DNA of 64,000 nucleotides from Nocardioides marinisabuli (GCF_013466785.1 NZ_CP059163.1:2480001-2544000); one strand, 5' to 3'. Counted from the first letter of the stretch, positions 25,689-34,250 are shown. Translations and numbers: made by a program. The notes: generated by a model from the letters alone, not told the origin.

Positions 25689-25694
25689 ACAGCG

Positions 25695-25743
25695 AGTATG
25701 CCGCATCTGCGGTTGGCAGCCCGGTGTTGATCCGCATCTGCGG
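25695..25743 (-). promoter_or_regulatory. mod promoter with two CCGCATCTGCGG operator palindromes
   Basis: CCGCATCTGCGG occurs at 25701-25712 and 25732-25743. Each is a 5-2-5 inverted repeat, and centres are 31 bp apart (three helical turns). The first abuts a minus-strand CATACT -10 element (25695-25700) and so lies in the -10/-35 spacer, as MerR-type operators do. The divergent DUF4245 gene starts 55 bases away and might share it. Confidence 0.7.
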
Positions 25744-25784
25744 GCTGCGAGCGCCCCGAGGGCCGACGGGCTGGGAGGACCCGG

Positions 25785-25790
25785 GACAAT
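25785..25790 (+). promoter_or_regulatory. -10 element GACAAT of a leaderless promoter
   Basis: GACAAT ends 7 bases before ATG 25798, which has no Shine-Dalgarno sequence. Confidence 0.4.
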
Positions 25791-25797
25791 CGGTGAC

Positions 25798-26370
25798 ATG
25801 AGTGAGACGGGCCGCCCAGGGCGCTACACACGCTCCGCCAACGGGTTGGTGGGCGCCATGCTGATCCTGCTGGTCGCGGTCATCGCGCTCGGGCTCTTCC
25901 GCGACGCCTTCCGCAACGAGCCCGAGTACACCCCGCCCGACACCGACTACTTCGAGGTCGTGAGCGCGGTGCAGGGCGCGGACGGCGAGATCGTCTACCC
26001 CGCCGCGCTGCCCGAGGGGTGGGTGGTCAACAACGTCGACTACGAGCCCGGCGACCCGCCGTCGTTCTCACTGGCCCTGCTCACCGACGACGAGACGTTC
26101 GCCGGGTTCCTCGAGGAGGCCGACGACGTCGACGTCATCGTGGAGGCGTTCGTCGACGAGTCCGCGGTCGAGGGCGACCCGTTCGTCCTCGACGAGGCGT
26201 CGGCGGTGGCCGAGGAGTGGCGCACCTTCACCGACGACGGCGGCGACACGGCGTACGTCGCCGAGGTCGGCACGGGCGACGCGGCCCGCGTCGTGATGGT
26301 CTACGGCTCCGCCGACCCCGAGGACCTCCAGGCGCTCCTGGCCTCGCTCACCACCGCGCCCCTCACCTGA
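25798..26370 (+). CDS. DUF4245 family membrane-anchored protein
   Basis: 190-aa protein with one N-terminal transmembrane helix (about residues 16-35, LVGAMLILLVAVIALGLFRD) and an acidic extracytoplasmic domain. The latter includes 'YPAALPEGWVVNNVDY', 'WRTFTDDGGDTAYVAEVG' and 'RVVMVYGSADPEDLQALLASL', the pattern of actinobacterial DUF4245. Such genes sit beside xseA/xseB, glpX and fumarase genes in many actinobacteria, as here; the function is unknown. The stop codon is embedded in the first of three 22-bp tandem repeats. Confidence 0.85.
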   Translation: MSETGRPGRYTRSANGLVGAMLILLVAVIALGLFRDAFRNEPEYTPPDTDYFEVVSAVQGADGEIVYPAALPEGWVVNNVDYEPGDPPSFSLALLTDDETFAGFLEEADDVDVIVEAFVDESAVEGDPFVLDEASAVAEEWRTFTDDGGDTAYVAEVGTGDAARVVMVYGSADPEDLQALLASLTTAPLT

Positions 26371-26433
26371 CCCGGCCCATATCTCGCGCTGACCCGGCCC
26401 GAATCTCGCGCTGACCCGGCGCAGATCTCCCGG
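26368..26433. repeat. Three tandem 22-bp repeats
   Basis: TGACCCGGCCCATATCTCGC-type units run at 26368-26389, 26390-26411 and 26412-26433, with 2-5 differences between copies. They span the whole gap between the convergent DUF4245 and xseB genes; the first unit supplies the DUF4245 stop codon. Confidence 0.85.
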
Positions 26434-26434
26434 T

Positions 26435-26671
26435 TCAGGCGTCGGTGTCCTGCTCGAGGACCTCGTCGAGGCGGGCGCGGGCGCCGTCGAGCCAGCGCTG
26501 GCAGGTGCCGGCGAGGTGCTCGCCGCGCTCCCACAGCGCCAGCGACTCCTCGAGCGTGGTGCCGCCCGCCTCCAGGCGGCGTACGACGTCGACGAGCTCC
26601 TCGCGCGCCGCTTCGTACGACGGCTGCTCGGGCTCGCTCGCGCCGGCGGGGTCGGTGGTCGGCTCAGCCAT
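26435..26671 (-). CDS. xseB: Exodeoxyribonuclease VII small subunit
   Basis: 78-aa small subunit. The helical hairpin '[51 protein letters not shown]' is diagnostic. It assembles in several copies on XseA to form the single-strand-specific exonuclease of repair. It overlaps the end of xseA by 8 bases, so the two are co-translated. Confidence 0.95.
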   Translation of the reverse strand: MAEPTTDPAGASEPEQPSYEAAREELVDVVRRLEAGGTTLEESLALWERGEHLAGTCQRWLDGARARLDEVLEQDTDA

Positions 26672-27953
26672 CGGTCTCGTCCTCTGCTGGGTCTGCCGCG
26701 GTGTCGGCGGTGGGGTCGGCGGTCGGGTGGTCGAGCAGCGGCTCGAGCCGGGTGGTGGTGGCGTGCACGCGCCCGTCGGCGACCCGCACGCTGACCTCGG
26801 CGCCCGGTGCGAGGGCGCCGACGGAGGTGACGACGTGGCCGTCGGGGCCCTGCAGCACGGCGTAGCCGCGGCGCAGCGTCGCCAGCGGGGACAGGGCCCG
26901 GGCCCGGGCACGCTGGTGGTCGATCTCGTCGGCGGCCCGGTCGAGACGGTGCGAGAGCGAGCGGCGGGCCCGCTCGCGCAGCGCCGTCAGCTCCTCGACG
27001 CGGGCGTCGACCAGCGAGCGCGGGTCGGCCAGGGCGGGGCGGGAGCGCAGGGCGTCGAGCCCGGCCTGCTCGCGCGCGACCTGGGCGGCGACCAGGGAGC
27101 GCAGGCGGTCGCGGGTGCGGGCCACGCCGGTCAGCTCCTCGACGACGTCGGGCACCAGCAGCTTGGCGGCGTCGGTGGGGGTCGAGGCGCGCACGTCGGC
27201 GACCAGGTCGAGCAGCGGGGAGTCCTGCTCGTGGCCGATCGCGGAGACCACGGGGGTGCTCATGCGGTGCACGGTGCGCACCAGCGCCTCGTCGGAGAAC
27301 GGCAGCAGGTCCTCGACCGAGCCGCCGCCCCGGGCCACCACGACGACGTCGACGGCCGGGTCGCGGTCGAGGCGCTCGAGCGCCTCCATCACCTCGCCCG
27401 CGCAGCGGGTGCCCTGCATGGTGGCGTGGGCGACCTCGAAGGCCACGGCCGGCCAGCGGCGGCGTGCGTTGTCGAGCACGTCGCGCTCGGCGGCGCTGCC
27501 GGGGGCGGTGACCAGCCCGACCCGACCGGGCAGGAACGGCAGCCGACGCTTGCGGGCGGGGTCGAAGAGCCCCTCGGCGGCCAGCAGCTGGCGGCGCCGC
27601 TCGAGCTGGGCCAGCAGCTCGCCCAGGCCGACCATGCGGATCTCGCGCACCTGCAGCGACATGCTGCCGCGGTTGGCGTAGTACGACGGCTTGGCGTGCA
27701 CCACGACGCTGGCGCCCTCGACCAGCGGCGGGTTGAGGGAGTCGACCAGGGTGCGCGGGGCGGTCAGCGGCACCGACACGTCGGCGACGGTGTCGCGCAG
27801 CGTCATGAAGACCGTGGCCATGCCCGGGCGGCGGTTGACCTGCGCCAGCTGGCCCTCGACCCAGACCGCGCCGAGCCGGTCGACCCAGCCCGCGATCGCC
27901 GTGGCGATCTGGCGCACCGGGGCGGGCGCGGCGGCGGAGGTCTCGAGGGCCAT
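26664..27953 (-). CDS. xseA: Exodeoxyribonuclease VII large subunit
   Basis: 429-aa catalytic subunit. An N-terminal OB fold (about residues 10-110) includes '[25 protein letters not shown]'. The nuclease core has '[23 protein letters not shown]', '[20 protein letters not shown]' and '[28 protein letters not shown]'. A long coiled coil and '[12 protein letters not shown]' close the family region, and the C-terminal tail is acidic. Length fits (400-460 aa). Divergent from ispH. Confidence 0.96.
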   Translation of the reverse strand: MALETSAAAPAPVRQIATAIAGWVDRLGAVWVEGQLAQVNRRPGMATVFMTLRDTVADVSVPLTAPRTLVDSLNPPLVEGASVVVHAKPSYYANRGSMSLQVREIRMVGLGELLAQLERRRQLLAAEGLFDPARKRRLPFLPGRVGLVTAPGSAAERDVLDNARRRWPAVAFEVAHATMQGTRCAGEVMEALERLDRDPAVDVVVVARGGGSVEDLLPFSDEALVRTVHRMSTPVVSAIGHEQDSPLLDLVADVRASTPTDAAKLLVPDVVEELTGVARTRDRLRSLVAAQVAREQAGLDALRSRPALADPRSLVDARVEELTALRERARRSLSHRLDRAADEIDHQRARARALSPLATLRRGYAVLQGPDGHVVTSVGALAPGAEVSVRVADGRVHATTTRLEPLLDHPTADPTADTAADPAEDETDG

Positions 27954-27986
27954 GGCCGCGAGGTTAGGCCATCACGCCGACACGCC

Positions 27987-27992
27987 TACGAT
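27987..27992 (+). promoter_or_regulatory. -10 element TACGAT of a leaderless promoter for ispH
   Basis: TACGAT ends 7 bases before ATG 28000. This decides the start against the in-frame ATG 27991, which lies inside the -10 element. Confidence 0.5.
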
Positions 27993-27999
27993 GGAGCAC

Positions 28000-29034
28000 A
28001 TGAGCACCGACGCATCGACCAGCACGGGCGTGAGCATGGGCATGCCTCCCGTCCTCAGCCCCGACGAGGCCGAGAAGGCCGTGCTCCTGGCCGCGCCCCG
28101 CGGCTACTGCGCCGGCGTCGACCGCGCGGTGGTGACCGTCGAGCAGGCCCTCGACCTGTACGGCGCCCCGGTCTACGTGCGCAAGCAGATCGTGCACAAC
28201 AAGCACGTCGTGGCCGACCTCGAGTCGCGCGGCGCGGTCTTCGTCGAGGAGATCGCCGAGGTGCCGGCCGGCGCCACGGTCGTCTTCTCCGCCCACGGGG
28301 TCAGCCCCGAGGTGCACCGCCAGGCCGCCGAGCGCGAGCTCAAGACGATCGACGCGACCTGCCCGCTGGTGACCAAGGTCCACCACGAGGCCAAGCGCTT
28401 CGCCGCCGACGACTACGACATCCTGCTGATCGGCCACGAGGGCCACGAGGAGGTCGAGGGCACCGCCGGCGAGGCGCCCGAGCACATCCAGCTCGTGCAG
28501 AGCCCCGCCGACGTCGCCGACATCGTGGTGCGCGACCCCAGCCGGGTCGCCTGGCTCTCGCAGACGACGCTGTCGGTCGACGAGACCCTCGAGACGGTCG
28601 CGGCGATCCGCGAGCGCTTCCCCGAGCTGCTCGACCCGCCCAGCGACGACATCTGCTACGCCACCCAGAACCGCCAGCTGGCGGTCAAGGAGATCTCCGA
28701 GGGCTGCGACCTGCTGATCGTGGTCGGCTCGGGCAACTCCTCCAACTCGGTGCGCCTGGTCGAGGTGGCCCTCGAGGCCGGCGCCAAGGCGTCGTACCGC
28801 GTCGACGACGCCAGCGAGATCGACGAGGCCTGGCTCGAGGGCGTGCGCACCGTCAGCGTCACCTCGGGCGCGAGCGTGCCCGAGAACCTGGTCGAGGGCG
28901 TGCTGGCCTACCTGGCCGAGCGCGGCTACCCCGACGCCAAGGCGGTGCACAGCGCCGAGGAGTCGCTGATCTTCTCCCTGCCCAAGGAGCTGCGCCGCGA
29001 CATGAAGGCCGCCCAGGCCGCGGCCCGCGGCTGA
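28000..29034 (+). CDS. ispH: 4-hydroxy-3-methylbut-2-enyl diphosphate reductase
   Basis: 344-aa 4Fe-4S enzyme making IPP and DMAPP in the last step of the MEP isoprenoid pathway. The three cluster cysteines lie in '[13 protein letters not shown]', '[15 protein letters not shown]' and '[11 protein letters not shown]'. '[10 protein letters not shown]' and the catalytic-Glu region '[11 protein letters not shown]', plus '[14 protein letters not shown]', are also intact. It starts probably leaderless at ATG 28000. Divergent from xseA, and 14 bases upstream of the YciO/Sua5 gene. Confidence 0.97.
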   Translation: MSTDASTSTGVSMGMPPVLSPDEAEKAVLLAAPRGYCAGVDRAVVTVEQALDLYGAPVYVRKQIVHNKHVVADLESRGAVFVEEIAEVPAGATVVFSAHGVSPEVHRQAAERELKTIDATCPLVTKVHHEAKRFAADDYDILLIGHEGHEEVEGTAGEAPEHIQLVQSPADVADIVVRDPSRVAWLSQTTLSVDETLETVAAIRERFPELLDPPSDDICYATQNRQLAVKEISEGCDLLIVVGSGNSSNSVRLVEVALEAGAKASYRVDDASEIDEAWLEGVRTVSVTSGASVPENLVEGVLAYLAERGYPDAKAVHSAEESLIFSLPKELRRDMKAAQAAARG

Positions 29035-29048
29035 GGCGGGGCACCCCG

Positions 29049-29669
29049 ATGGCCAGGTACGTCGACCTGCACCCCGTCGACCCGCAGCCGCGACTGGTGT
29101 CGCAGGTGGTGGAGGCGCTGCGCGACGACGCGCTGATCGCCTACCCGACCGACTCCGGCTACGCGCTGGGCTGCCGGATCGGCAACCGCGACGGGCGCGA
29201 CCGCATCCTGCGGATCCGCGGTCTCGACGACAAGCACCACTTCACGCTCGTGTGCCGCGACTTCTCCCAGCTCGGACAGCTCGTGCACGTCGACAACGCG
29301 GCCTTCCGCGCGATCCGCTCGGCGACGCCGGGTCCCTACACCTTCATCCTGCCGGGCACCCCCGAGGTGCCGCGGCGGCTGCTGCACCCCAAGAAGAAGA
29401 CCGTCGGGGTGCGCATCCCCGACCACGTGGTCGTCACGGCCCTGCTCGAGGAGCTCGGCGAGCCGCTGCTGTCGAGCTCGCTGATCCTGCCCGGTGAGAA
29501 TGAGGTGCGCACCATGGGCTGGGACATCAAGGAAGAGCTCGAGCACCAGGTCGACATCGTGATCGAGGCGGGCGAGACGACCGCGGAGCCTACGACGGTC
29601 GTGGACTGGTCGGGCCCGGAGCCCGAGGTGCTGCGCCACGGCTCGGGCGACCCGTCGCGCTTCGAGTAG
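29049..29669 (+). CDS. YciO/Sua5-family protein (L-threonylcarbamoyladenylate synthase type)
   Basis: 206-aa Sua5/YciO/YrdC fold. Markers are 'ALIAYPTDSGYALGCRIGN' (nucleotide-binding), 'ILRIRGLDDKHHFTLVCRDFSQLG', 'ATPGPYTFILPGTPEVPRRL', 'VGVRIPDHVV' and 'LLSSSLILPGE'. True t6A synthases carry a KxR...S/T...N set; the 'RIRGLDDKHH' variant points to the YciO branch, whose role in tRNA modification is less certain. It is probably co-transcribed with ispH. The 3' end overlaps the convergent DUF6542 gene by 80 bases. Confidence 0.85.
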   Translation: MARYVDLHPVDPQPRLVSQVVEALRDDALIAYPTDSGYALGCRIGNRDGRDRILRIRGLDDKHHFTLVCRDFSQLGQLVHVDNAAFRAIRSATPGPYTFILPGTPEVPRRLLHPKKKTVGVRIPDHVVVTALLEELGEPLLSSSLILPGENEVRTMGWDIKEELEHQVDIVIEAGETTAEPTTVVDWSGPEPEVLRHGSGDPSRFE

Positions 29670-30102
29670 GCCACGCGATGGCCGCGCCGCGCCCGTGGGC
29701 GCGGGCGAACCGGTCGCGCACCACCAGCACGACCAGCGCCAGCGCGTAGCCGAGCACCAGGGCGAGGGCGTGGTCGGCGAGCCCGGAGAAGACTGCCTGC
29801 ACCGCGCCGTCGTCGTCACGGGCCACCGAGCCGGGGCTGGTGGTGCCGAGCAGCACCAGCGCGGTGAGCATCAGCGGGGGCGGCAGCACGCCGACGGTGA
29901 AGAAGTCGCGGGGGCGCACCAGCAGCGCGCAGGCGGTGCAGACCAGCACGAAGGCGACGTCGTAGACCCAGCCCAGGCCGGGGGAGAGCACCAGGTCGAG
30001 GGCGACCGCCGTCAGGGTGAGCGCGAGCCCGAGCGCCACCACCGCGGCGCCGGGGGTGGTGCCCTCCTCCCACAGCGTGGGCGCGCGACCAGGACTGCTC
30101 AC
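29590..30102 (-). CDS. DUF6542-like polytopic membrane protein
   Basis: 170-aa protein from GTG 30102. Four hydrophobic segments (AAVVALGLALTLTAVALDLVL; WVYDVAFVLVCTACALLV; LMLTALVLLG; ALALVLGYALALVVLVV) match the short actinobacterial DUF6542 proteins found between ispH and ychF. The last ~35 residues are Arg/Pro-rich, low-complexity and read antisense through the end of the YciO gene, so the true stop could be earlier if there is an indel here. Function unknown. Confidence 0.75.
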   Translation of the reverse strand: MSSPGRAPTLWEEGTTPGAAVVALGLALTLTAVALDLVLSPGLGWVYDVAFVLVCTACALLVRPRDFFTVGVLPPPLMLTALVLLGTTSPGSVARDDDGAVQAVFSGLADHALALVLGYALALVVLVVRDRFARAHGRGAAIAWPTRSATGRPSRGAAPRAPGPTSPRPS

Positions 30103-30154
30103 CGGTGTCGCACCTCCGCTCCGACGTGGGCGCTGCGTGGACGGGCCTCGAGGC

Positions 30155-31261
30155 CTACAGCGCCACGCTAGGGCGCTCGCCGGTCTCCTCGGTGTCGGCG
30201 CGCCGGTCGACCGCGCGCAGCTCGACGGTGCGCGGGGAGCCCAGCTCCTCGTCGGTGACCGCCAGGTCGGTGAACCGGCGCGCCGAGACCAGCACCCGCG
30301 ACTCCAGCGAGGCGACCGCGCTGTTGTAGTGGCCCACGGCGGCGTTGAGGGAGCGTCCGACCGCGTCGACGTGGGTGCCCAGGGTGCCCAGGCGCCCGTG
30401 CAGGTCGCGCCCGAGGCGGTGGATCTCGCGGGTCTGCTCGGCCAGCGCCTCGTGCTGCCAGCCCTGCGCGACGGTGCGCAGCAGCGCGATCAGGGTGGTC
30501 GGCGAGGCCAGCACCACCTGGCGGGCGGCGGCGTGCTCGATCAGGCCCGGGTCGGCCTCGAGCGCGGCGGCCATGAACGACTCGGCCGGCACGAAGAGCA
30601 CCACGAACTCGGGCGTCTGCTCCAGCGAGCGCCAGTAGGACTTGGCCCCGAGCTGCTCGACGTGGGTGCGCACCTGGCGCGCGTGCCGGGCCAGGTGGGC
30701 GCGCTGGACCTCCTCGTCGTCGGCCGAGGTGGCGTCGAGGTAGGCGTCGAGCGGCACCTTGGCGTCGACGACCACCTGGCGCTCGCCGACCAGCTGCACG
30801 ACCAGGTCGGGGCGCTGCGCCCCGTCCTCGAGGCGCACCTGCTCGCGGAAGTCGCACCGGTCGACGAGGCCGGCCAGCTCGACGGCGCGGCGCAGGTGCA
30901 GCTCGCCCCACTGCCCGCGCACCTGCGGCTTGCGCAGCGCGGTGCTCAGCGCCCGCGTCTCCTTGCCGAGCAGGTCGGTGGTGTGGCGCATGTCGGCGAC
31001 CTGCTGGTGCAGCTGGCCCTGCCACGAGACCCGGTTGTGCTCGAGGTCGCGCAGCTGGTCCTGGAGCCGCTCCAGGCCCTCGCGCACCACCGCCTGGTCG
31101 GCCGCGCGCTGGTCGAGCGCGGAGCCCACCCGGTCGTCGTACGGCGCCGCGGCGGCGGCCTCGGCGTGGCGCAGCCGGGCCCACAGCAGCCCCAGCACGG
31201 CCCCGATGGCCAGGCCGATCAGCAGGGTGGTGGTCAGTGCGGCGACCGTCGAGACGTCCAT
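30155..31261 (-). CDS. rmuC: RmuC family DNA recombination protein
   Basis: 368-aa protein. An N-terminal transmembrane helix (about residues 6-27) is followed by a coiled coil ('LERLQDQLRDLEHN...'). The nuclease-like RmuC core has 'KPQVRGQWGELHLRRAVELAGL', 'RPDLVVQLVGERQVVVDAKVPLDAYL', 'FVVLFVPAESFMAAALEADPGLIEHA' and 'VVLASPTTLIALLRTVAQGW'. ATG 31261 (MDVSTVAAL) fits the family; the open frame continues upstream without similarity. It is thought to limit inversions at short repeats, which are plentiful here. Confidence 0.93.
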   Translation of the reverse strand: MDVSTVAALTTTLLIGLAIGAVLGLLWARLRHAEAAAAAPYDDRVGSALDQRAADQAVVREGLERLQDQLRDLEHNRVSWQGQLHQQVADMRHTTDLLGKETRALSTALRKPQVRGQWGELHLRRAVELAGLVDRCDFREQVRLEDGAQRPDLVVQLVGERQVVVDAKVPLDAYLDATSADDEEVQRAHLARHARQVRTHVEQLGAKSYWRSLEQTPEFVVLFVPAESFMAAALEADPGLIEHAAARQVVLASPTTLIALLRTVAQGWQHEALAEQTREIHRLGRDLHGRLGTLGTHVDAVGRSLNAAVGHYNSAVASLESRVLVSARRFTDLAVTDEELGSPRTVELRAVDRRADTEETGERPSVAL

Positions 31262-31416
31262 GTGGCCAGCATGGACGCGACCACCGACAACGGGCGGGAC
31301 GTCACAGGTCCAGGAAGTCGGCCAGCCGTCGCGCTCGCGCTCGTCGGCGAGCCCGGTCAGGTGCTCACCCAGCGCCAGGTGGGCGGCGGCCGCCTGAGCC
31401 CTCAGGCGGGGTGCCC

Positions 31417-31422
31417 TAGGGT
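31417..31422 (+). promoter_or_regulatory. -10 element TAGGGT of a leaderless promoter
   Basis: TAGGGT ends 8 bases before GTG 31431, which has no Shine-Dalgarno sequence. Confidence 0.4.
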
Positions 31423-31430
31423 CCACTCCC

Positions 31431-32153
31431 GTGGAGAGGGATGCGACAGGTCAGGGGCACAAGACTCAGGTCATCGTCTTCAACCGTGGCGAGGACTGGG
31501 AGTCGATCGCCACCTGCAGCTGCGGGTGGAGGGAGTCGTGCCTCAGCGAGTCGAGCAGCGCCGCGGGCGCTCGTGCGTCCGACCAGGCCCGGGCCCACGT
31601 CGGTGCCGCAGACGTGGGCCCGGGCACAGACGCGGTGCGAGCGAGCGCGACGCCGTCCGGTGTCTGGTCGCCCGTGCTGCTGCTGGCAGTTCCGGTCCTG
31701 CTGGTGGCCGGACTCGTCTGGTACCTCACCAGCGACGGGGGCGACGGAGCCCCTGTCGCTGAGTCGAGTGAGCCTCCGTCCGTCTCTCCGCCGGCCACGG
31801 CAACGCCGACCCCGACGGCCGAGGCGCCGCGTGCCCGGAAGCGCCAGGTGAAGACACCTGCTCCCGCTGACAACGAGCTGGGACTGCCGCGCGCAGTGGT
31901 GGTGCAGCTCGGCCAGGTTGCTGACCTCTACGGCTACGGGCTCGGTCCGGGCACCAGCCTCGACTACGAGCAAGCCACCAACTTCGCCTACGCAGTGTCC
32001 ATCATCTGCGACGGCCTGCGATCAGGAGCGATGACGCTGCAGGAGTCGATCGACGAGGACGTGGTGAGCGGAGCTCCGCCCGGTGACGCACGGGGCTTCA
32101 ACCGCTACCTGAAGGGCGTGTTCTGCCCGGAGTACTACGCGGCTGGGAACTGA
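31431..32153 (+). CDS. Single-pass membrane protein with N-terminal CxCGW motif, unknown function
   Basis: 240-aa protein. The cytoplasmic N-terminus carries 'ATCSCGWRESC', a compact Cys cluster that could bind zinc or be part of a small DUF-type domain. One transmembrane helix (about residues 80-98, SPVLLLAVPVLLVAGLVWYL) is followed by a Ser/Pro/Thr-rich linker and an extracytoplasmic domain with two cysteines ('AYAVSIICDGLR', 'LKGVFCPEYYA'). Codon use is less GC-extreme than its neighbours, hinting at a later arrival. I do not recognise the family. Confidence 0.75.
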   Translation: MERDATGQGHKTQVIVFNRGEDWESIATCSCGWRESCLSESSSAAGARASDQARAHVGAADVGPGTDAVRASATPSGVWSPVLLLAVPVLLVAGLVWYLTSDGGDGAPVAESSEPPSVSPPATATPTPTAEAPRARKRQVKTPAPADNELGLPRAVVVQLGQVADLYGYGLGPGTSLDYEQATNFAYAVSIICDGLRSGAMTLQESIDEDVVSGAPPGDARGFNRYLKGVFCPEYYAAGN

Positions 32154-32184
32154 GTCCCGGTCGCGGTCGAACGCCGGTGCTCGC

Positions 32185-32970
32185 TCAGTCGGCCAGGTCG
32201 ACGACCACGGGCGCGTGGTCGGAGGCGCCCTTGCCGGCCCGCTCGTCGCGGTCGACGAACGCGCCGGTCGTGCGTGCGGCGAGCGCGGGGGAGCCGAGCA
32301 GGAAGTCGATGCGCATGCCGCGGTTGCGCTCGAAGCGCTGGCGGTAGTAGTCCCAGTAGGTGTAGCTGTCGGGCTCGGGGGTGAACGGGCGGGCCAGGTC
32401 GGCGTACCCGTCGTCGAGGAAGCCCTGGAAGGCGGCGCGCTCGGGCGGGGTCACGTGGGTGCTCGTCTTGAACTGGGCGATGTCGAAGACGTCCTCGTCG
32501 CGCGGGGCGATGTTCCAGTCGCCGACCAGGGCGGTGGGGGTCTCGGCCCAGCCGCGCGCGGCCTCGCGCAGGCGGGCCAGCCAGTCGAGCTTGTAGGCGT
32601 AGTGCGGGTCGTCGACCTTGCGGCCGTTGGGCACGTAGAGGCTCCACACCCGCACCCCGCCGCAGGTGGCGCCGATGGCGCGCGCCTCGGGCTCGCCCTC
32701 CTCGCCCCAGCCGGGCTGCTCGGGGAAGCCGACCTCGACGTCGTCGAGGCCGACGCGGCTGATGACGGCAACGCCGTTCCACTGGTTGACCCCGGCGGCG
32801 GCGACCTCGTAGCCGGCCGACTGCAGGCCCATCAGGGGCAGCTGGTCGAGCCGGGCCTTGGTCTCCTGCAGCGCCAGGACGTCGACGTCGTGGCGGGCGA
32901 GGAAGGCCTCGACGCGGTCGATGCGGGAGCGGAGGGAGTTGACGTTCCAGGTGGCCAGGCGCACGCTCAC
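32185..32970 (-). CDS. xthA: Exodeoxyribonuclease III (AP endonuclease)
   Basis: 261-aa Mg-dependent AP endonuclease/3'-exonuclease of base-excision repair. Catalytic motifs are 'LATWNVNSLRSR', 'VLALQETKA' (metal Glu), 'RVWSLYVPNG', 'ALVGDWNIAP' (Asp/Asn) and the C-terminal 'SDHAPVVVDL'. GTG 32970 is the family start; the longer frame upstream runs antisense through the AAA ATPase gene. Divergent from that ATPase gene. Confidence 0.95.
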   Translation of the reverse strand: MSVRLATWNVNSLRSRIDRVEAFLARHDVDVLALQETKARLDQLPLMGLQSAGYEVAAAGVNQWNGVAVISRVGLDDVEVGFPEQPGWGEEGEPEARAIGATCGGVRVWSLYVPNGRKVDDPHYAYKLDWLARLREAARGWAETPTALVGDWNIAPRDEDVFDIAQFKTSTHVTPPERAAFQGFLDDGYADLARPFTPEPDSYTYWDYYRQRFERNRGMRIDFLLGSPALAARTTGAFVDRDERAGKGASDHAPVVVDLAD

Positions 32971-33022
32971 AACGTACGGGGCGCGGTCGCCCGGAGGTCG
33001 ACCGGGATGTCGCCGGCCCCGG

Positions 33023-33054
33023 TTATGGTCCCTGATGGAACCTCCGGTCCATAA
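33023..33054 (+). promoter_or_regulatory. Dyad symmetry in the AAA ATPase promoter
   Basis: TTATGG (33023-33028) and CCATAA (33049-33054) are inverted copies, extendable with mismatches to TTATGGTCC / GGTCCATAA. TATGGT inside the left arm is a plausible -10 element, so a protein bound here would block the promoter. The right arm touches the ribosome site AAGGA (33053-33057). Confidence 0.45.
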
Positions 33055-33063
33055 GGAATCATC

Positions 33064-34248
33064 ATGATGTCGCTGCCCAGTCCGTACACCCCCGGTGCCG
33101 CCCCCAGCGTGCTCGCCGGACGCCGCGAGCAGCTCGAGGCCGCCGAGGCGGACCTGGCGGTGGTGGCCACCTTCGCCCGCTTCCAGGGGCGGGTGCGGGT
33201 CGACATCGGGTCCCGGGGCGTGGGCAAGACCTCGCTGCTCAAGCGGGTGCGCGAGTCGGCGGCCGGGGTCGGCATGGTGACGGCCTGGGTGACCGCGCGC
33301 GGCGACGAGTCGCTGGTGACCTCGCTGGTGCACGCCCTGGCCGCCGAGCTCGACCGGATCGGGGTCGACGTCGCACGGCGGGCGCCGTGGCGCGAGCGCC
33401 TCGAGCGGCTCAGCCTCGAGCTCGGCGCCGGGCCCGCCAAGGCCGGCATCGAGGTCGATGTCAGCCCCGGCGTCCCGGGGCCGGGCCAGCGCGCCGCCTC
33501 CGCCGCGTTCGGCGAGCTGGTCACGACCGCCGCCCTCGAGGCGCGCCAGCGCGGCTCGGCCGGGCTGTGCCTGATCGTCGACGAGATCCAGGCCGCCCCG
33601 CGCGCCGACCTGCGCACCCTCGCCTACGCCTGGCAGGAGCTGCAGAACGCGGTCCCCGAGCCGCCTGCGGTGCTCTTCGCGGCCGGCCTGCCCAACGCAC
33701 CCGACGTGCTGACCGCCGCCGTCACCTTCAGCGAGCGCTTCGCCTTCCGCACCCTGGAGCGCCTCGACGACGCCGACGCCGCCGAGGCCCTCGTGGTGCC
33801 GGCCGCCCAGCACGACGTCGCCTGGAGCCCCGACCTGCTCGAGGCGGTGGTCTCGCTCGCCCAGGGCTACCCCTACTTCCTCCAGCTCTACGGCGACGCG
33901 CTGTGGCGCCGCGCCCGGCCCGCGGCCGGAGGACGCCTGGGCCTCGCGGAGCTCGACGCCGCCCACGCCGACGTCGAGCGCGAGCTCGAGACGATGTTCC
34001 GGGCCCGCTGGGCCAAGGCCGCCCCGGGCGAGCGGCGGCTGCTGGTGGCGATGGCCGCGCTGGGCGACGACGCCGTACGCCGCGGCGACGTGGCGCAGCG
34101 CATGGGCGTGGGCACCAACGAGATCAGCGTCGCCCGGCGCAGCCTGCTCGACAAGGGCCTGATCGAGGTCGCGGCCCGGGGCATGCTGCGCTTCACCGTG
34201 CCCGGCTTCGCCGCCTTCGTGCGCAGCGAGTCGGGCGAGGAGGCCTGA
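33064..34248 (+). CDS. AAA ATPase with C-terminal winged helix, unknown function
   Basis: 394-aa ATPase. Walker A GSRGVGKTSLL lies near residues 49-59 and Walker B is 'LCLIVDEIQAA'. A sensor-like 'VLFAAGLPNAP' and the post-ATPase helical lid ('LAQGYPYFLQLYGDALW') follow, then a winged-helix module ('RRGDVAQRMGVGTNEISVARRSLLDKGLIEVAARGMLRFTVPGF'). This architecture resembles the archaeal ATPase/STAND-like groups related to Orc1-type ATPases. A role in transcription, plasmid or phage-related processes is possible but unproven. AAGGA lies 6 bases before ATG 33064. The gene is followed by an inverted remnant of the 134-bp repeat. Confidence 0.85.
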   Translation: MMSLPSPYTPGAAPSVLAGRREQLEAAEADLAVVATFARFQGRVRVDIGSRGVGKTSLLKRVRESAAGVGMVTAWVTARGDESLVTSLVHALAAELDRIGVDVARRAPWRERLERLSLELGAGPAKAGIEVDVSPGVPGPGQRAASAAFGELVTTAALEARQRGSAGLCLIVDEIQAAPRADLRTLAYAWQELQNAVPEPPAVLFAAGLPNAPDVLTAAVTFSERFAFRTLERLDDADAAEALVVPAAQHDVAWSPDLLEAVVSLAQGYPYFLQLYGDALWRRARPAAGGRLGLAELDAAHADVERELETMFRARWAKAAPGERRLLVAMAALGDDAVRRGDVAQRMGVGTNEISVARRSLLDKGLIEVAARGMLRFTVPGFAAFVRSESGEEA

Positions 34249-34250
34249 GG

